Shown piece by piece: positions 1 to 12,797 of a stretch of 64,000 nt of DNA (the first letter of the stretch is position 1; the number at the start of each line of letters is the position of its first letter). The notes beneath the pieces were generated by a model, which saw nothing but the letters and a program-made list of their open reading frames with translations, was not told the origin of the DNA and did no database searches. The stretch is from Protopterus annectens. Taxonomy: Eukaryota > Chordata > Ceratodontiformes > Protopteridae. The stretch covers positions 825,114,812 through 825,178,811 of the forward strand of contig NC_056750.1 in the NCBI RefSeq assembly GCF_019279795.1, read 5' to 3'. The position numbers were made by a program, and so were the translations under genes.

Positions 1-1300
1 AGACGTATTGCTGAATCCTTCAACAAACACTTCACAGAAACTATAACATCTCTAAACAAACAACACTTCCCTACAACCGCCCTCCCAACTCCTAACCCTA
101 AACCCCCCACTCCTCTTTTCTTCTTCACCTCAGTACCTACCTCCAACATAAAAAGACTATTGTCAAAACTTAAACCCATCAAACTCGCAGCTTACAACCT
201 CCCCTCTGTATACTTGAAAATTGCAGCTGATACACTACCCTGCCCAATTTCAATTCTAATCAACCATTCCATAACAAAAGACTATGTTCCCTCGATATGG
301 AAAATATCCCACATCATTCTCCTCCACAAAGGCACCCTGTCCACCGACCTCTACAATTACCTCCCCATTGCTATCCTCTCCCCTCTTTCCAAGATACTTG
401 AAAAATGTATCAATACCCAGGTCTCCAATTACGTCCTAACTAATAATCTCCTCTCCAAAACCCAACATGGTTTCAGGCCATATCACAGCACTACCTCCAC
501 TCTGCTCTCCTTCAACACTATACTTCATCACAAAAACAATGGCCTCTTCTCTACTGATGTATTTCTAGATCTCTCAAAGGCCTTTGACATGGTATCTCAT
601 GAGCTACTACTCTCTACTCTCCCCAACCTTTCCTTCTCACAATCAGCCTGCAACTGGTTCCACAGCTATCTACATGGACACCAGCAATCAGCAATCAGGG
701 ATGATAACCTAGCACCTCACCTCCCAGTTACTCTCAGAGTTCCCCACGGGTCTATCCTTGGCCCTCTGCTATTCTCACTTTTCACCAACAACCTACATAC
801 TGCCACCACACAAACATCTCTTATACAGTACGCAGATGACTCTACTCTCATCTGCTCTGCCCCCACTCTGCCAGAACTACAACAAATCACACAGGAATCA
901 TTCTCTTCTGTAGAAAGCTGGCTATCCAATGCTCAGCTCCTACTCAACCCAAGTAAGACAAAACTTCCCCTGTTCCAACTTTCCAAACTACCCAAAACAC
1001 CCCCCACTTCAACATTCTCACCAAAGACAATACCATCATCTCTCCATCGGAACACACAAAATTACTCGGTGTGGAAATAGACAACAAACCTAGATTTGAC
1101 ACCCACATATCTCTCACAATAAAAAAAGTTCACAAGAAACTTGGTGCATTATATCGAAACCGCCAATTCCTAACCAAGGTGGCTAGAATCTCCATAGCCA
1201 ATTCCCAGCTAATCTCCACCCTACTCTATGCATTCCCCATACTTACCAACCTTAGACAGACAGACCTACACAAGCTGGATGCTTGTTACAACAAAATTGC
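1..1300 (+). pseudogene. LINE family A (L2/CR1-superfamily) reverse transcriptase, fragment
   Basis: The frame is open from base 1 to 1080 and encodes the fingers and palm of a non-LTR reverse transcriptase. Visible motifs are a HGFRPYHST block near 470-490, DLSKAFD near 570-590, a degenerate PHGSILGPLLF block near 740-775, and the catalytic YADD at 829-840. A frameshift near 1020-1060 moves the thumb region to another frame (GVEIDNKPRFDTH, continuing to about 1300). The sequence differs clearly from the CR1-like family B that follows. The N-terminal endonuclease lies outside the window to the left. The C-terminus is missing here, and a matching tail is found at 44151. It is a dead copy. Assignment to the L2/CR1/Rex superfamily rests on motif style; the exact clade is not certain. 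Confidence 0.8.
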
Positions 1301-3350
1301 ATGTATCGTGCTATCCCTAACAGAACCAAGATGCTATCCTCCAAAAAAAGGAAGCCAATCTGGAGGTCTTCTGCTATAAACAAACTCTACAATAGAAGGA
1401 AGAAACTGTTGCAGAAAAGAGTAAAGTCCCACGATTGGAGGAACTCCCTGGTCAGCCTCAGTAAGAAGCTGAGATCCCTAATAAAATCTTCCAAAGCTAG
1501 TTATGAAAACAAAATTGCCACTGATTCTAAAGACAACCACAAAGAATTCTATAGCTATATCAAAAATCTCAATGGCAACACTCAGATCTGCTCTGAGTTA
1601 AAGCACAATGACACTAAATATACAGAACCAACTGTTATTGCCAATATCCTGGCAGATAGGTTTCGTGCTAACTTTACCCCTCTTTCACCCCCTAAAGGGC
1701 CCATCTTTATACCGGAAAAATGCAAAGTACCTGTAATCATGGCTGCACAGGTAAAAACCTCACTCTCCAAAGCCAAGAACACAGCATCCATGGGACCTGA
1801 CAACATCCCAGGCTGCCTTCTACATGAACTACAGAATGAACTGGCACCCCACAGAGGTACCATGTTCAATCATAGCCTCACCTCAGGCTTTGTGCCCATT
1901 GAATGGTGCATCGCAACAGTTATCCCACTCTACAAATGGGGGGGCCACAACAGACCCCGGGAATTACCACCCCATTAGTCTGACGAGCCTCATCTGCAAG
2001 GCCATGGAACGTATCATGGAACTCATTAACAAAGACATTGGAGATCTCCAAACTCTGGACCCCACACAGTTTGGGTTTGTAAAAGGCAGATCATGTCTCC
2101 TAAACCTGACAGACTTCTTTGAAGTAGTCACCAAAGCCATAGATGAGGGTAAGGTGGTTCACACAGCCTATCTTGATCTCGCCAAGGCATTCAACACCAT
2201 CTCCCACTCTGGAATTATAGGCAAACTTACTAAACTAGGTATAAATCCCTATGTCACAAGATGGGTTGCCAACTGGCTTACTGACAGAACCCACACCGTG
2301 AAAGTAGCAGACTCCAAATCAGACTTCAGACCAGTGACGAGTGGGGTACCACAGGGTTCAGTCCTGGGTCCTCTTCTGTTTGGTATCTACTTCTTTTGGC
2401 TAACTAAATTCGCAGATGACTGCAAACTAGGAGCTATAATCAAAACTCCTAATGATGTGGACATTCTACAAAAGGGCCTCACTGAGACAGATGCCTGGTG
2501 TCAAAGACATGGTCTCAAGCTCAATGCCAAAAAGTGCATTGTCATCCCCTTTGGTAAAAACACTGTACCCATGAACTACCACATAGGCGGTAGTCTACTT
2601 AACACCAAAAGTGTGATAAGAGACCTTGGGAAACAGGTGGACAGTAGTCTCTCCTTTGATAATCACATCACCACAGTGGTCAGGAAATCCTTCTACGTGC
2701 CGCACCTCATCACAAAAGGTTTCTCATCCAGAAAAAAATAGGTCATTGTTCCCCTGTACTCATCACTCATTAGACCCATTATAGAGTACAACACCCCTTT
2801 TGGTATGTACCTCACAAGACATCTACAACAACTGGAAAGGCCGCAAAAATACCTCACAAAGAGGATTACTGGCCTCAGACAGATGCCTTATGCAGAGCGT
2901 CTCAAAAAACTCCAGCTTTACTGCGTCGCATATCGCCTACTCAGAGGCGATCTCTGCCTAACATACAAAGCTATGTCAAGCCCAGAGCTGCTGGACATGC
3001 TCCATTTAAAGAAATCCCAATCCTTCAGAGCTACACGCTCTAGGGACCTAAATCGTGTCACCACAATAAACAGAACATGCTGGAGGGATAGATTCCTGTC
3101 CCAGAGACTTCCCATACTCTGGAACAAACTACCTATCTATGTCAAACAGAGCTCCTCATTAACACTCTTAAAGAAAAATCTTGATGAATGGATGGTTAAT
3201 AGGAAATTCACCCTGGGGATCACTTCTGTGGTTCTGCTTGACAGGGGCACAGGAAAATAATTTTCTTGGGTGGCGAAAGCCAGGGTACCTTTTTGTCTAG
3301 GCTTGTATAGGCCCTAGGGCCAATAGCCTAGTATCTACCTATGAATCTAT
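1301..3350 (+). mobile_element. CR1-like LINE family B, 5'-truncated copy (RT half and 3' tail)
   Basis: The sequence becomes family B near 1300; after that point it aligns with the minus-strand copies at 9639-11751 and 26844-28949. It encodes the linker after the endonuclease, then RT with FGFVKGRSCLLN, YLDLAKAFNTI, SGVPQGSVLGPLLFGIYF and the catalytic FADD (about 2408-2419), then the C-terminal region RGDLCLTYKAM. Several frame changes (near 1900-1980 and 2741) and a small deletion between the LLFGIYF block and FADD make it a pseudogene. The 3' untranslated region ends with CCTATGAATCTAT, the 8-bp CR1-type tail, directly against satellite at 3351. The left flank is LINE A and the right flank is satellite, so this insertion sits on a boundary between two different sequences. 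Confidence 0.85.
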
Positions 3351-6300
3351 AGTCAGCTCCTTCTAGCTCATATTCTAATATATCACGCTGATATATATCC
3401 AGTCCCAAAAGGCATGCTTCAACACTACCATGCACCCATTGAAACAGCACCCACATCACTCCCACTACTTCTATCAATATTCTAATATAAGACCCTGAGA
3501 TTTATCCAGCACTAAAAGGCATGCTTCAGCACTACCACCCTACCATTGACAGAAGTCCATCATCACTCCTATTATAGTTAGGTAGTTCTACCTTATATTC
3601 TAATATACCACCCAGATATTTATCCAGTACCAAAAGGCATGCTTCAACACTACCACCCAACCACTGACAGAACTCCCACATCACCTCTACTACAATCAGC
3701 TACTTCTAGCTCATATTCTAATACACCACAAGGATATTTATCCAGTACCAAAAGGCATGCTTCAACACTACCACCATACCATTGACAGAAATCCCACCAC
3801 CCCCACAATAGTCAGCTACTTCTAGCTCATATTCTAATATGCCACTCTGCCAAGTATCCAATACCAAAAGGCATGCTTCAAAACTACCACCCTACAACTG
3901 ACAGAATTCCCACATTACTCCTACCATAGTTAGCTACTTCTAGCTCATATTCTAATATACCACTTTGATATTTATCCAGTACCAAAAGGCATGTTTCTAC
4001 ACTACCACCCTACCATTGACAGAACTCACACATCACCTCCATTATAGTCAGCTACTTCTAGCTCATACTCTAATATACCACCCTGATAAATATCCAGTAC
4101 CAAAAGGCATGCTTCAGAATTACCACCCTACCATTTACAAAACCCCTGCATCATCCCCTCTATAGTCAGCTACTTCTAGCTCATATTCAGTTATACTACT
4201 CTGATATTTATCAAGCACAAAAGGCATGCTTCAACACTACCACCCTACCATTAACAGAACACCCACATCACTGCCACTATAGTTAGCTACTTCTAGCTCA
4301 TATTCTAATATACTACCCTGATATTTATCCAGTACCAAAAGGCATGCTTCAGCACTACTACCCTGCCAATGCAGAACTCTGACATCACTCCTGCTACTTC
4401 CAGCTCATATTCTAATATACCATCCTGATATTTATCCAGCCCTAAAGGCATGCTTCAGCACTACCATTCTATCATTGACAGAACTCCCGCATCACCCCCA
4501 CTATAGACAGCTACTTCTAGCTCATATTCTAATATACTACCATGATATTTACCAGTACCAAAAGGCATGCTTCAACACTACCACCCTACCATTGAAAGGA
4601 CTCCCGCATCAGTCCTGCTACTACTAACTCATAATATAATATACCACCCTAATATTTATCCAGCACTAAAGGCATTCTTCAATACTACCACCTCACCATT
4701 GACAGAACTCTGACATCACCCCCACTATAATCAGCTACTTCTAGCTAATATTCTAATATACCACCCTGATATATATCCAGTACCAAAAGGCATGCCTTAA
4801 CAATACCACTATACTGTTGACAGAACTCCCGCATCACTCCCACTACACTCAGCTCCTTCTAGCCTATTTTCTTATATACCACCTTGATATTTATCCACTA
4901 TAAAAAGGCATCCTTCAACACTGCCCCTGCCATGGACAAAACTCCCACATCACCGCCACAATAGTCAGCTACTTCTAGCTCATATTCTAATATACCACCC
5001 TGACAAGTATACAATACCAAAAGGCATGCTTCAACGCTACCACACTACCATTGACTCATATTCTTATACACCATCCTGACCTCCCGCTACATCTAGCTCA
5101 TATTCTAATACACCACAACACTACCACTCTGCCATTGATAGAACTCCCACATCATCCCCACTAAAGTCAGCTACTTCTAGCTCATATGCTAATATACCAC
5201 CCTGATAAGTATACACTACAAAAAGGCATGCTTCAACACTACCACCCTACCAGTGACAGAACTCCCACATCACTCCTACTATAGTCAGCTACTTCTAGCT
5301 CCTATATTAATATACCACCATGCTATTTGTCCAACATTAAAGGCATGCTTCAACACTACCACCCTACCATTGACAGAACTCCCACATCACCCCCACTTAA
5401 TTCAGCTCCTTCTAGCTCATATTCTAATATACCACCCTGATATATGTCCAGTGCCAAAAAGCATGCTTCAACACTACCATGTTCCCATTGACACAGCTCC
5501 CACATCAGTCCACTACTTCTAGCTCATATTCTAATATACCACCCTGATATATGTCCAGTGCCAAAAAGCATGCTTCAACACTACCATGCTCCCATTGACA
5601 CAGCTCCCACATTAGTCCACTACTTCTAGCTCATATTCTAATATACCACCCTGATAAGTATCCAGTACCAAAAGGCATGCTCCAACACTACCACCCTACT
5701 ATTGACAGAACTCGTGTATCACTCCCCCTACTTCTAGCTCATATTTTAATATACTATGCTGATAAGTATCCAATACTAAAAGGCATGCTTCACCATTACC
5801 ACCCTACCATTGACAGAACTCCTGCATCTCCCCGACTATAGTCAGCTACGTCTAGCTCAAATTCTAATATACCACCCTGATATTTATTCAGTACTAAAAG
5901 GCATGCTTCAGCAATACCACTTTACCATTGACAGAATTCCCACATCACCCCCTTTATACTCAGCCACCTCTAGCCCATATTCTAATATAACACCCTAATA
6001 AGTATCCAGTAATAAAAGGCATGCTTCAACACTACCATTCTACCATTGACAGAACTCCTACATCACCCCCACTATAGGCAGCTACTTCTAGCTCATATTA
6101 TAATATACCACCCTATTTATCATGCTCTAAAGGCATGCTTAACATTACCACCTTACTACTGACAGAACTCCCACATCACTCCCACTATAGTTAGCTACTT
6201 CTAGCTCATATTCTTATACACCACCCTGACATTTATCTGGTGCCAAAAGGCATGCTTCAACACTACCACCCTACCTCTGACAGAACTCCCGCTTCACTTC

Positions 6301-9300
6301 CACTGTAATTATCTACTTCTAGCTCATATTCTAGTATACCACCCTGATAAGTATCCCATACCAAAATGCATGCTTCAACACTACCACGTTGCCATTGACA
6401 GAACTCCCATATCACTCCCATTACCTCTAGCTCATATTCTAATATACCACCCTGATAAGTATCCAGTACCAAAAGGCATACTTCATCACTTCCACCCTGC
6501 CATTGACAGAACTCCAACATGACCCCCGCTACTTCTAGCTAATATTCTAACATACCACCCTGATATTTATCCAGCAATAAAGGCACGCTTCAACACTACC
6601 ACCCTACCACGGACAGAATTCCCACATCACTCCCACCATAGTCAGCTACTTCTAGCTCATATTCTAATATACCACTTTGATATTTATCCAGTACCAAAAG
6701 GCATGTTTCAACACTACCATCCTACCATAGGCAGAACTCACACATCACCTCCACTATACTCAGCTACTTCCAGGTCATATTCTAACATACCACCCTGATA
6801 AGTGTTCAAGACCAAAAGAATGCTTCTGGTATCAAAATTCAGGCTACAACACTACCACCGTACCATTGAAAAAAACCCTGCATCACCCCCACTATAGTCA
6901 GCTCCTTCTAGCTCATATTCTAATATATCACCTGATATTTATCAAGCACAAAAGGCATGCTTCAACACTACCATCCTACCATTAATCGAACTCCCACATC
7001 ACTGCCACTATAGTTAGCTACGTCTAGCTCATATTCTAATATACTACCCTGATACTTATCCACTAGCAAAAGGAATGCTTCAACACTAACATGCTGCCAT
7101 TGAAAGAATTACCACATCACTACTGCTACTTCTAGTTCATATTATAATATGCCTTCATGATATTTATCCAGCCCTAAATGTGTGCTTCAACACTACCACC
7201 CTACCATTGACCGAACTCCCACTATAGTTAGCTACTTCTAGCTCATATTCTAATATACATTCATGATATTTATCCAGCCCTAAATCTGTGCTTCAACACT
7301 ACCATCCTACCATTAATTGAACTCAAAGGAATGCTTCAACACTAACATGCTGCCATTGAAAGAATTCCCACATCACTACTGCTACTTCTAGTTCATATTC
7401 TAATATACCTTCATGATATTTATCCAGCCCTAAATGTGTGCTTCAACACTACCACCCTACCATTGAAAGAACTATAGTCAGCTATCTCCAGCTCATATTT
7501 TAATATACCACCCTGATATTTATCTGGTATCAAAATACAGGCTTCAACACTAACACTACCATTGACAGAACTCCCACATCACCCCACAATAGTCAGCTCC
7601 TTCTAGCTCATATTCTAATTTAGCACCCTGATATTTATCCAGTACCAAAAGGCATCCCTCCACACTACCACACATCCACTGACAGATCTCTCACATCACA
7701 ACTACAATTGTCAGCTACTTCTTGATCATATTCTAATATACCAAACTGATAAGTATTTAGTACCAAAAGGCATGCTTCAACACTACCACCCTACTATTGT
7801 TAGAACTCCTGTATCACTCCAGCCACTTCTAGCTCATATTCTTATATCCCACCCTGATAAGTATCCAATACCAAAAGGCATGCTTCAGCATTGCCACCCT
7901 ACCATTGACATAATTCCCACATCACTCCCACTATAGTTAGCTACTTCTAGCTCATATTCTAATATACCAACCTGAGATTTATCCAGCACTAAAAGGCATG
8001 CTTCAACACTTCCACTGACAGAAGTCCCACATCACTCCCACTATAGTTAGCTACTTCTAGCTCATATTCTAATATACTACCATGATATTTATCCAGAACC
8101 AAAAGGCATGCTTCAACACTACCACCCTACCACTGAAAAGACTCCCACATCAGTCCTGCTACTTCTAGCTCATATTCTAATATACCAAACTGATAAGTAT
8201 CCAGTACCAAAAGGCATGCTTCAACACTACCACCCTACTATTGTTAGAACTCCTGTATCACTCCAGCCACTTCTAGCTCATATTCTTATATCCCACCCTG
8301 ATAAGTATCCAATACCAAAAGGCATGCTTCAGCATTGCCACCCTACCATTGACATAATTCCCACATCACTCCCACTATAGTTAGCTACTTCTAGCTCATA
8401 TTCTAATGTACCAACCTGAGATTTATCCAGCACTAAAAGGCATGCTTCAACACTTCCACTGACAGAAGTCCCACATCACTCTCATTATAGTTAGCTACTT
8501 CTACCTCATATTCTAATATACTACCCAGATATTTATCCAGTACCAAAAGGCATGCTTCAACACTACCACACTACCACTGACAGAAGTCCACCAGATATTT
8601 ATCCAGTACCAAAAGGCATGCTTCAACACTTCCACCCTACCACTGACCAAACTCCCACATCACATCACTATAATCAGATACTTCTAGCTTATATTCTAGT
8701 ATACCACCGTGATAAGTATCCCATAACAAAATGCATGCTTTAACATTACCACCCAACCATTGACATAACTCCCGCATCACCCCTAATATACTTAGCTACT
8801 TTTAGCTCATATTCTAATATACCACCCTGATATTTATTCAGTACCAAAAGGTATGCTTCGACACTACCACCCTACCATTGAGAGAACTCCCACATCACCC
8901 CCACAATAGTCAGCTACTTCTAGATTATATTCCAATATGCCACTCTGATAAGTATCCAATACCAAAAGGCATTCTTCAACACTACTACCCTACCATTGAC
9001 AGAACTCCCGCATCACTCCCGCTATTTCTATCTCATATTCTAATATACCACACTGATAAGTATCCAGTACCAAAAGGCATGCTCCAACACTACCACCCTA
9101 CTACTGACAGAACTCCTGTATCACTCCTGCTACCTCTAGCTTATATTCTAATATACCACCCTGGTAAGTATCCAATACCAAAAGGCATGCTTCATCACTA
9201 CCACCCTGCCATTGTCAGAACTCCAACATCACTCCCACCATAGTTAGCTACTTCTATCTCATATTCTAATATACCACACTGATAAGTATCCAATACCAAA

Positions 9301-9638
9301 AGGCATGCTTCATCACTACCACCCTGACATTGACAGAACTCCAACATCACTCCCACCATAGTTAGCTACTTCTAGCTCATATTCTAATATACCACCCTGA
9401 TAAGCATCCAATACAAAAAAGCATGCTTCTGGTATCAAAATTCAGACTTTAACAATACAACCCTACCATTGACAAAATTCCTGCATCACCCCCACTATAG
9501 TCAGCTGCTTCTAGCTCATATTCTAATATACCTTCATGATATTTATCCAGCCCTAAAGGCATGCTTAAACACTACCACCCTACCATTGACAGAACTCCCA
9601 TGTCACTCCCACTTCATTTAGCTACTTCTAGTTCATAT
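3351..9638. repeat. 118/108-bp satellite array, block 1
   Basis: About 55 tandem units share the landmarks TCAGCTACTTCTAGCTCAT, TCTAATATACCACCCTGATA, CCAGTACCAAAAGGCATGC and ACCATTGACAGAACTCCCAC. The landmark GCATGC recurs at 3638 and 3756, giving a 118-bp unit. Short units of 108 bp lack about ten bases around ACTATAGTCA. Units are clearly diverged from each other, with occasional truncated units and small insertions such as GGTATCAAAATTCAGGC near 6830 and 9430. The short open frames in this block are by-products of the repeat; I see no gene in it. Confidence 0.93.
7737..8486. repeat. higher-order duplication inside satellite block 1
   Basis: The stretch beginning near 7737 is repeated almost exactly beginning near 8183, a period of about 445 bp, or roughly four basic units. 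Shared private variants include TACTATTGTTAGAACTCC, CTTATATCCCACCCTG, TTCAGCATTGCCACC and a shortened unit reading AACACTTCCACTGACAGAAG. A smaller pair with the private variant AACACTAACATGCTGCC occurs near 7080 and 7335. Confidence 0.75.
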
Positions 9639-9734
9639 AGGTTCATAGGTTCATAGGTAGGTACTAGGCTATCGGCCCAAGGGCCTACATAAGCCTAGCC
9701 AACAAGGTTCCCTGGCTTACACCACCCAAGAAAG

Positions 9735-11751
9735 TTATTTTCCTGTGCCACTGTCAAGCAGAGACACAGAAGTGATCCCCGGGGTGTATTTCCTATTTTC
9801 CATCCACTCATCAAGATTTTTCTTGAAGAGTGCTAATGAAGAACTTTGCTTGACATAGATGGGTAGCCTGTTCCAGAATATGGAAAGTCTCTGGGACAGG
9901 AATCTATCCCTCCAGCATGTCCTGTTTATTGTGGTGACAAGGTTTAGGTCCCTAGAGCATGTAGCTTGGACGGATTGGGATTTCTTTAGGTGTAGCATGT
10001 CCAACAGCTTTGGGTTTGATATAGCTTTATATGTTAGGCAGAGATCACCTCGGAGTAGGCGATATGCTAAGGAGTAAAGCTGGAGTTTTTTGAGGCGGTC
10101 AGTGTAGGGCATTTGTTTGAGGCCAGTAATCTTCTTTGTGAGGTACTTCTGTGGCCTTTCCAGCTGCTGCAGATGTCTTGTGAGGTACATTCTAAAAGGG
10201 GCATTGTACTCTATAATGAGTCTAATGAGTGTCGAGTAGAGGGGAACAATGACCTCTTTTTTCCTGGATGAGAACCCTTTAATGATGAGGTGTGCCATGT
10301 AGAAGGACTTCCTGACTATTTTGGCGATGTGACTATCAAAGGAGAGACTACTGTCCACCTGTGTCTCAAGGTCTCTTATCACACATTCGGTATTAAGTAG
10401 ATTGCTGCCTATGTGGTAGTTCATGGGTACAGAGTTTTTACCGAAGGGATGACAATGCACTTTTTGGCATTGAGCTTGAGGCTATGGCTCTGACACCAGG
10501 CATCTGTCTCAGTGAGGCCCTTCTGTAGGATGTCCACATCATTTGGGGACTTGACTATGGCTCCTAGTTTGCAGTCATCTGTGTACTTCATTAGCAAGAG
10601 GACTTCTGTGTTAGCCTGTACTTCAGAGAAGTAGATACCAAATAGGAGAGGTCCCAGGACGGAACCCTGTGGTACTCCACTTGTCACTGCTTTGAGGTCA
10701 GATTTGGAGTCTGCAACTTTTACAGTGTGGGTTCTGTCAGTGAGCCAGTTGACAACCCATCTTGTTACAAAGAGATTTATACCTAGTTTTGTGAGTTTAG
10801 CAATAATTACAGTATGGGGTATGGTGTTGAAAGCCTTGGCGAGGTCAAGATAGGCTGTGTGAACCCCCTTACCTTCATCTACGGCTTTGGTGACTGCCTC
10901 AAAGAAGTTGATCAGGTTCAGGAGGCATGATCTGCCTTTCACAAACCCGAACTGGGTGGGATCCAGAGTTTGGAGGTTACCAATGTCTTTGTTTATGAGT
11001 TCCATGGTGATACGTTCCATGGCTTTGCAGACCAGGCTCGTCAGGCTAATAGGTCAATAGTTCCCGGGATCAGTGGTGGCTCCCCCTTTGTGGAGTAAGA
11101 TTACTGTTGCTGTGCACAATTCAGTGGGCACAAAGGCTGATGTGAGGCTATTATTGAACACGGTGCTTTAATGGGGAGCCAGTTCATTCTGAAGTTTGTG
11201 TAAAATGCAGCCTGGGATGTTGTCCAGTCCCATGGATTCTGTGTTTTTGGCTTTAGAGAGTGCAGTTTTACCTGCGTAGTTGTGATTACAGGGACTCTGC
11301 ATTCTTCCTGTATAGATATGGGCCCTTTAGGGGGTGATGGGGGGGTAAAGTTAGCACTGAACCTATCTGCCAGGATGTTGGCAATATCAGTTGGTTCTGT
11401 AATTTTCCTGCCTTTGTGCTATAACTCAGAGCAGATCTGGGTGTTGCCATTGAGATTCTTGACATAGCTATAGAATTCTTTGTGGTTGTCCTTAGAATTA
11501 GTGGTGATTTTGTTTTTGTAGCTAGCTTTGGAGGATCTTATAAGGGATCTCAACTTCTTACTGAGGCTGACCAGGGAGCTCCTCCACTCATGGGATTTTA
11601 CTCTCTTTTCCAACAGTTTCTTCCTTCTGTTGTACAGTTTGTTTATGGCAGGGGACCACCAGATTGGCTTCCTGTTTTTGGAGGATAGCATCTTGGTTCT
11701 GTTCCGGGATAGCACAATCCATGCACTTGTGTAAGTGCTTATAGAGTGCAT
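9735..11751 (-). pseudogene. CR1 ORF2 reverse transcriptase region, copy 1
   Basis: In coding order the pieces are: linker ORF 11751-11419 with RKPIWWSPAINKLYNRRKK; RT blocks in 11020-10421 with FGFVKGRSCLLN, YLDLAKAFNTI and SGVPQGSVLGPLLFGIYF; and the C-terminal part in 10460-9735. The catalytic box reads YTDD where other copies in the window have FADD. A one-base loss in a G run near 10447 (four G in copy 3, three here) splits the frame. Copy 3 is intact at that base, so the lesion arose after duplication. No RNase H is seen, as expected for CR1. Confidence 0.85.
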
Positions 11752-12233
11752 TTGTGTAGGATTCAGCAGTTGTAACTGTATTGTCCATCTGCATGGGTGT
11801 CATGAAGTTCAACACTTCTGTCTTAAGAAGCATGGAGTTGGATTTGGAGAACTTTTTTACCATGGTTTCCTTAATGGGGGGTGGGGGCGGGATGTGGATA
11901 TCAAGGGTGATTAGCTTATGGTCAGATCGGACCAACGAGGAGTTGACTTCAGGTGTGGAACACTGGTCACTCATGTTGGTAATGACTAGGTCTAGGATAT
12001 TGTTGCCCCTGGTGGGGATGTGGATAAGTTGGTCCAGGACATTGGAGTTTATGAATTCCAGAAAGCATTGAGCTAAGGAGTAGGTACATGAGTAGTTTTC
12101 CCAGTTAATGGTGGGGTAGTTGAAGTCGCCCATTATTAGGGTGTTTGGCTGAACCCTATTATTTTCCAGTACATCAAGAAAAGAGGAATGGGAATCCTGG
12201 GGCATAGTGGGGGACCTGTAGCAAGCTACAATT

Positions 12234-12378
12234 CATAGGTTCATAGGTTAGTACTAAGCTAACTGCCCTTGCGAGCCATTTTAAGCCTAGCCAATTATCC
12301 CTTGTGAGACTCAAACCCTGCACCTTGTGTTTGTAAGGCAAACACCTTAACCATTAGGCCACCCTCCCAACCCAAATT
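12234..12378 (-). mobile_element. tRNA-derived SINE with CR1 tail, copy a
   Basis: On the minus strand it begins GGGTTGGGAGGGTGGCC and carries an A-box-like GTGGCCTAATGGTTAA and a B-box-like GGGTTTGAGTCT, the pol III promoter of a tRNA-like head. The 3' part resembles the end of the CR1 family in this window (GGCTAGGCTT, then AGGGC, TAG and CCTATGAACCTATGAA). It is absent at the same position in the duplicate LINE copy (near 29430), which proves it is an insertion. The flanking repeat is short (AATT). Confidence 0.85.
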
Positions 12379-12386
12379 ATTTGGTT

Positions 12387-12485
12387 CATAGGTTCATAGA
12401 TTAGTACTAGGCTAACTGGAGACTCAAACCTTGCACCTTGTGTTTGTAAGGCAAACACTTTAACCATTAGGCCACCCTCCCAACC
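12387..12485 (-). mobile_element. tRNA-derived SINE with CR1 tail, copy b (internally deleted)
   Basis: It is the same SINE family as its neighbour but lacks about 40 bp between the tRNA-like head and the tail. An 8-bp direct repeat ATTTGGTT flanks it at 12379-12386 and 12486-12493. The head keeps TGGCCTAATGGTTAAAG and GCAAGGTTTGAGTCT. It ends in CTATGAACCTATGAACC. The two copies share orientation and lie nearly back to back, so copy b may have landed in the target site of copy a, or the reverse. Confidence 0.82.
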
Positions 12486-12797
12486 ATTTGGTTTGCAGTT
12501 TTCCCCAGAGTTAGTTGCACTTGGATAACCTCAGATGCATTATGCTGAGCAACTAGCCTGGAAGTGTGGATATCCTTAATGAATAGGTGTTTTGGTCCAG
12601 GTTACATGGCCAAAAAGTGCAGTATGAGTTTTAGCTTGGTAGTGCAGGGGTGCTCTCTGGAGCCTTGAACCAGGTCTCAGTCACTGCACAGATATCGATG
12701 CTCTCCATTTTAAAGAGTGCTTCGAGTGAGTGCATTTTGAGATTTAGACTTCTAGCATTGAGTAGCACTACCCTCAGTTTTTGCTTGCCTGTTCCTT

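Larger units (their letters stand above)
11752..12768 (-). pseudogene. CR1 ORF2 APE endonuclease region, copy 1
   Basis: It encodes an apurinic-endonuclease-like domain, which nicks target DNA to prime reverse transcription. GDFNYPTINWENYS and SDHKLITLDIHIP are readable in the frame 12205-11588. The N-terminal NARSLNLKMHSLEAL block lies near 12700-12765, with its presumed ATG changed to GTG. The TETW block has a stop where related copies have W. Two SINEs split the domain at 12234-12485. Confidence 0.8.

Noticed and set aside
3351..9638. CRISPR array
   Set aside because: Units are tandem with no unique spacers, no cas-like genes occur, and the context is eukaryotic transposons.
12234..12485. 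Functional tRNA gene pair
   Set aside because: Pol III boxes are present but the cloverleaf is incomplete. The copies end in a LINE-like tail and are insertions absent from the duplicate locus, so they are SINEs.
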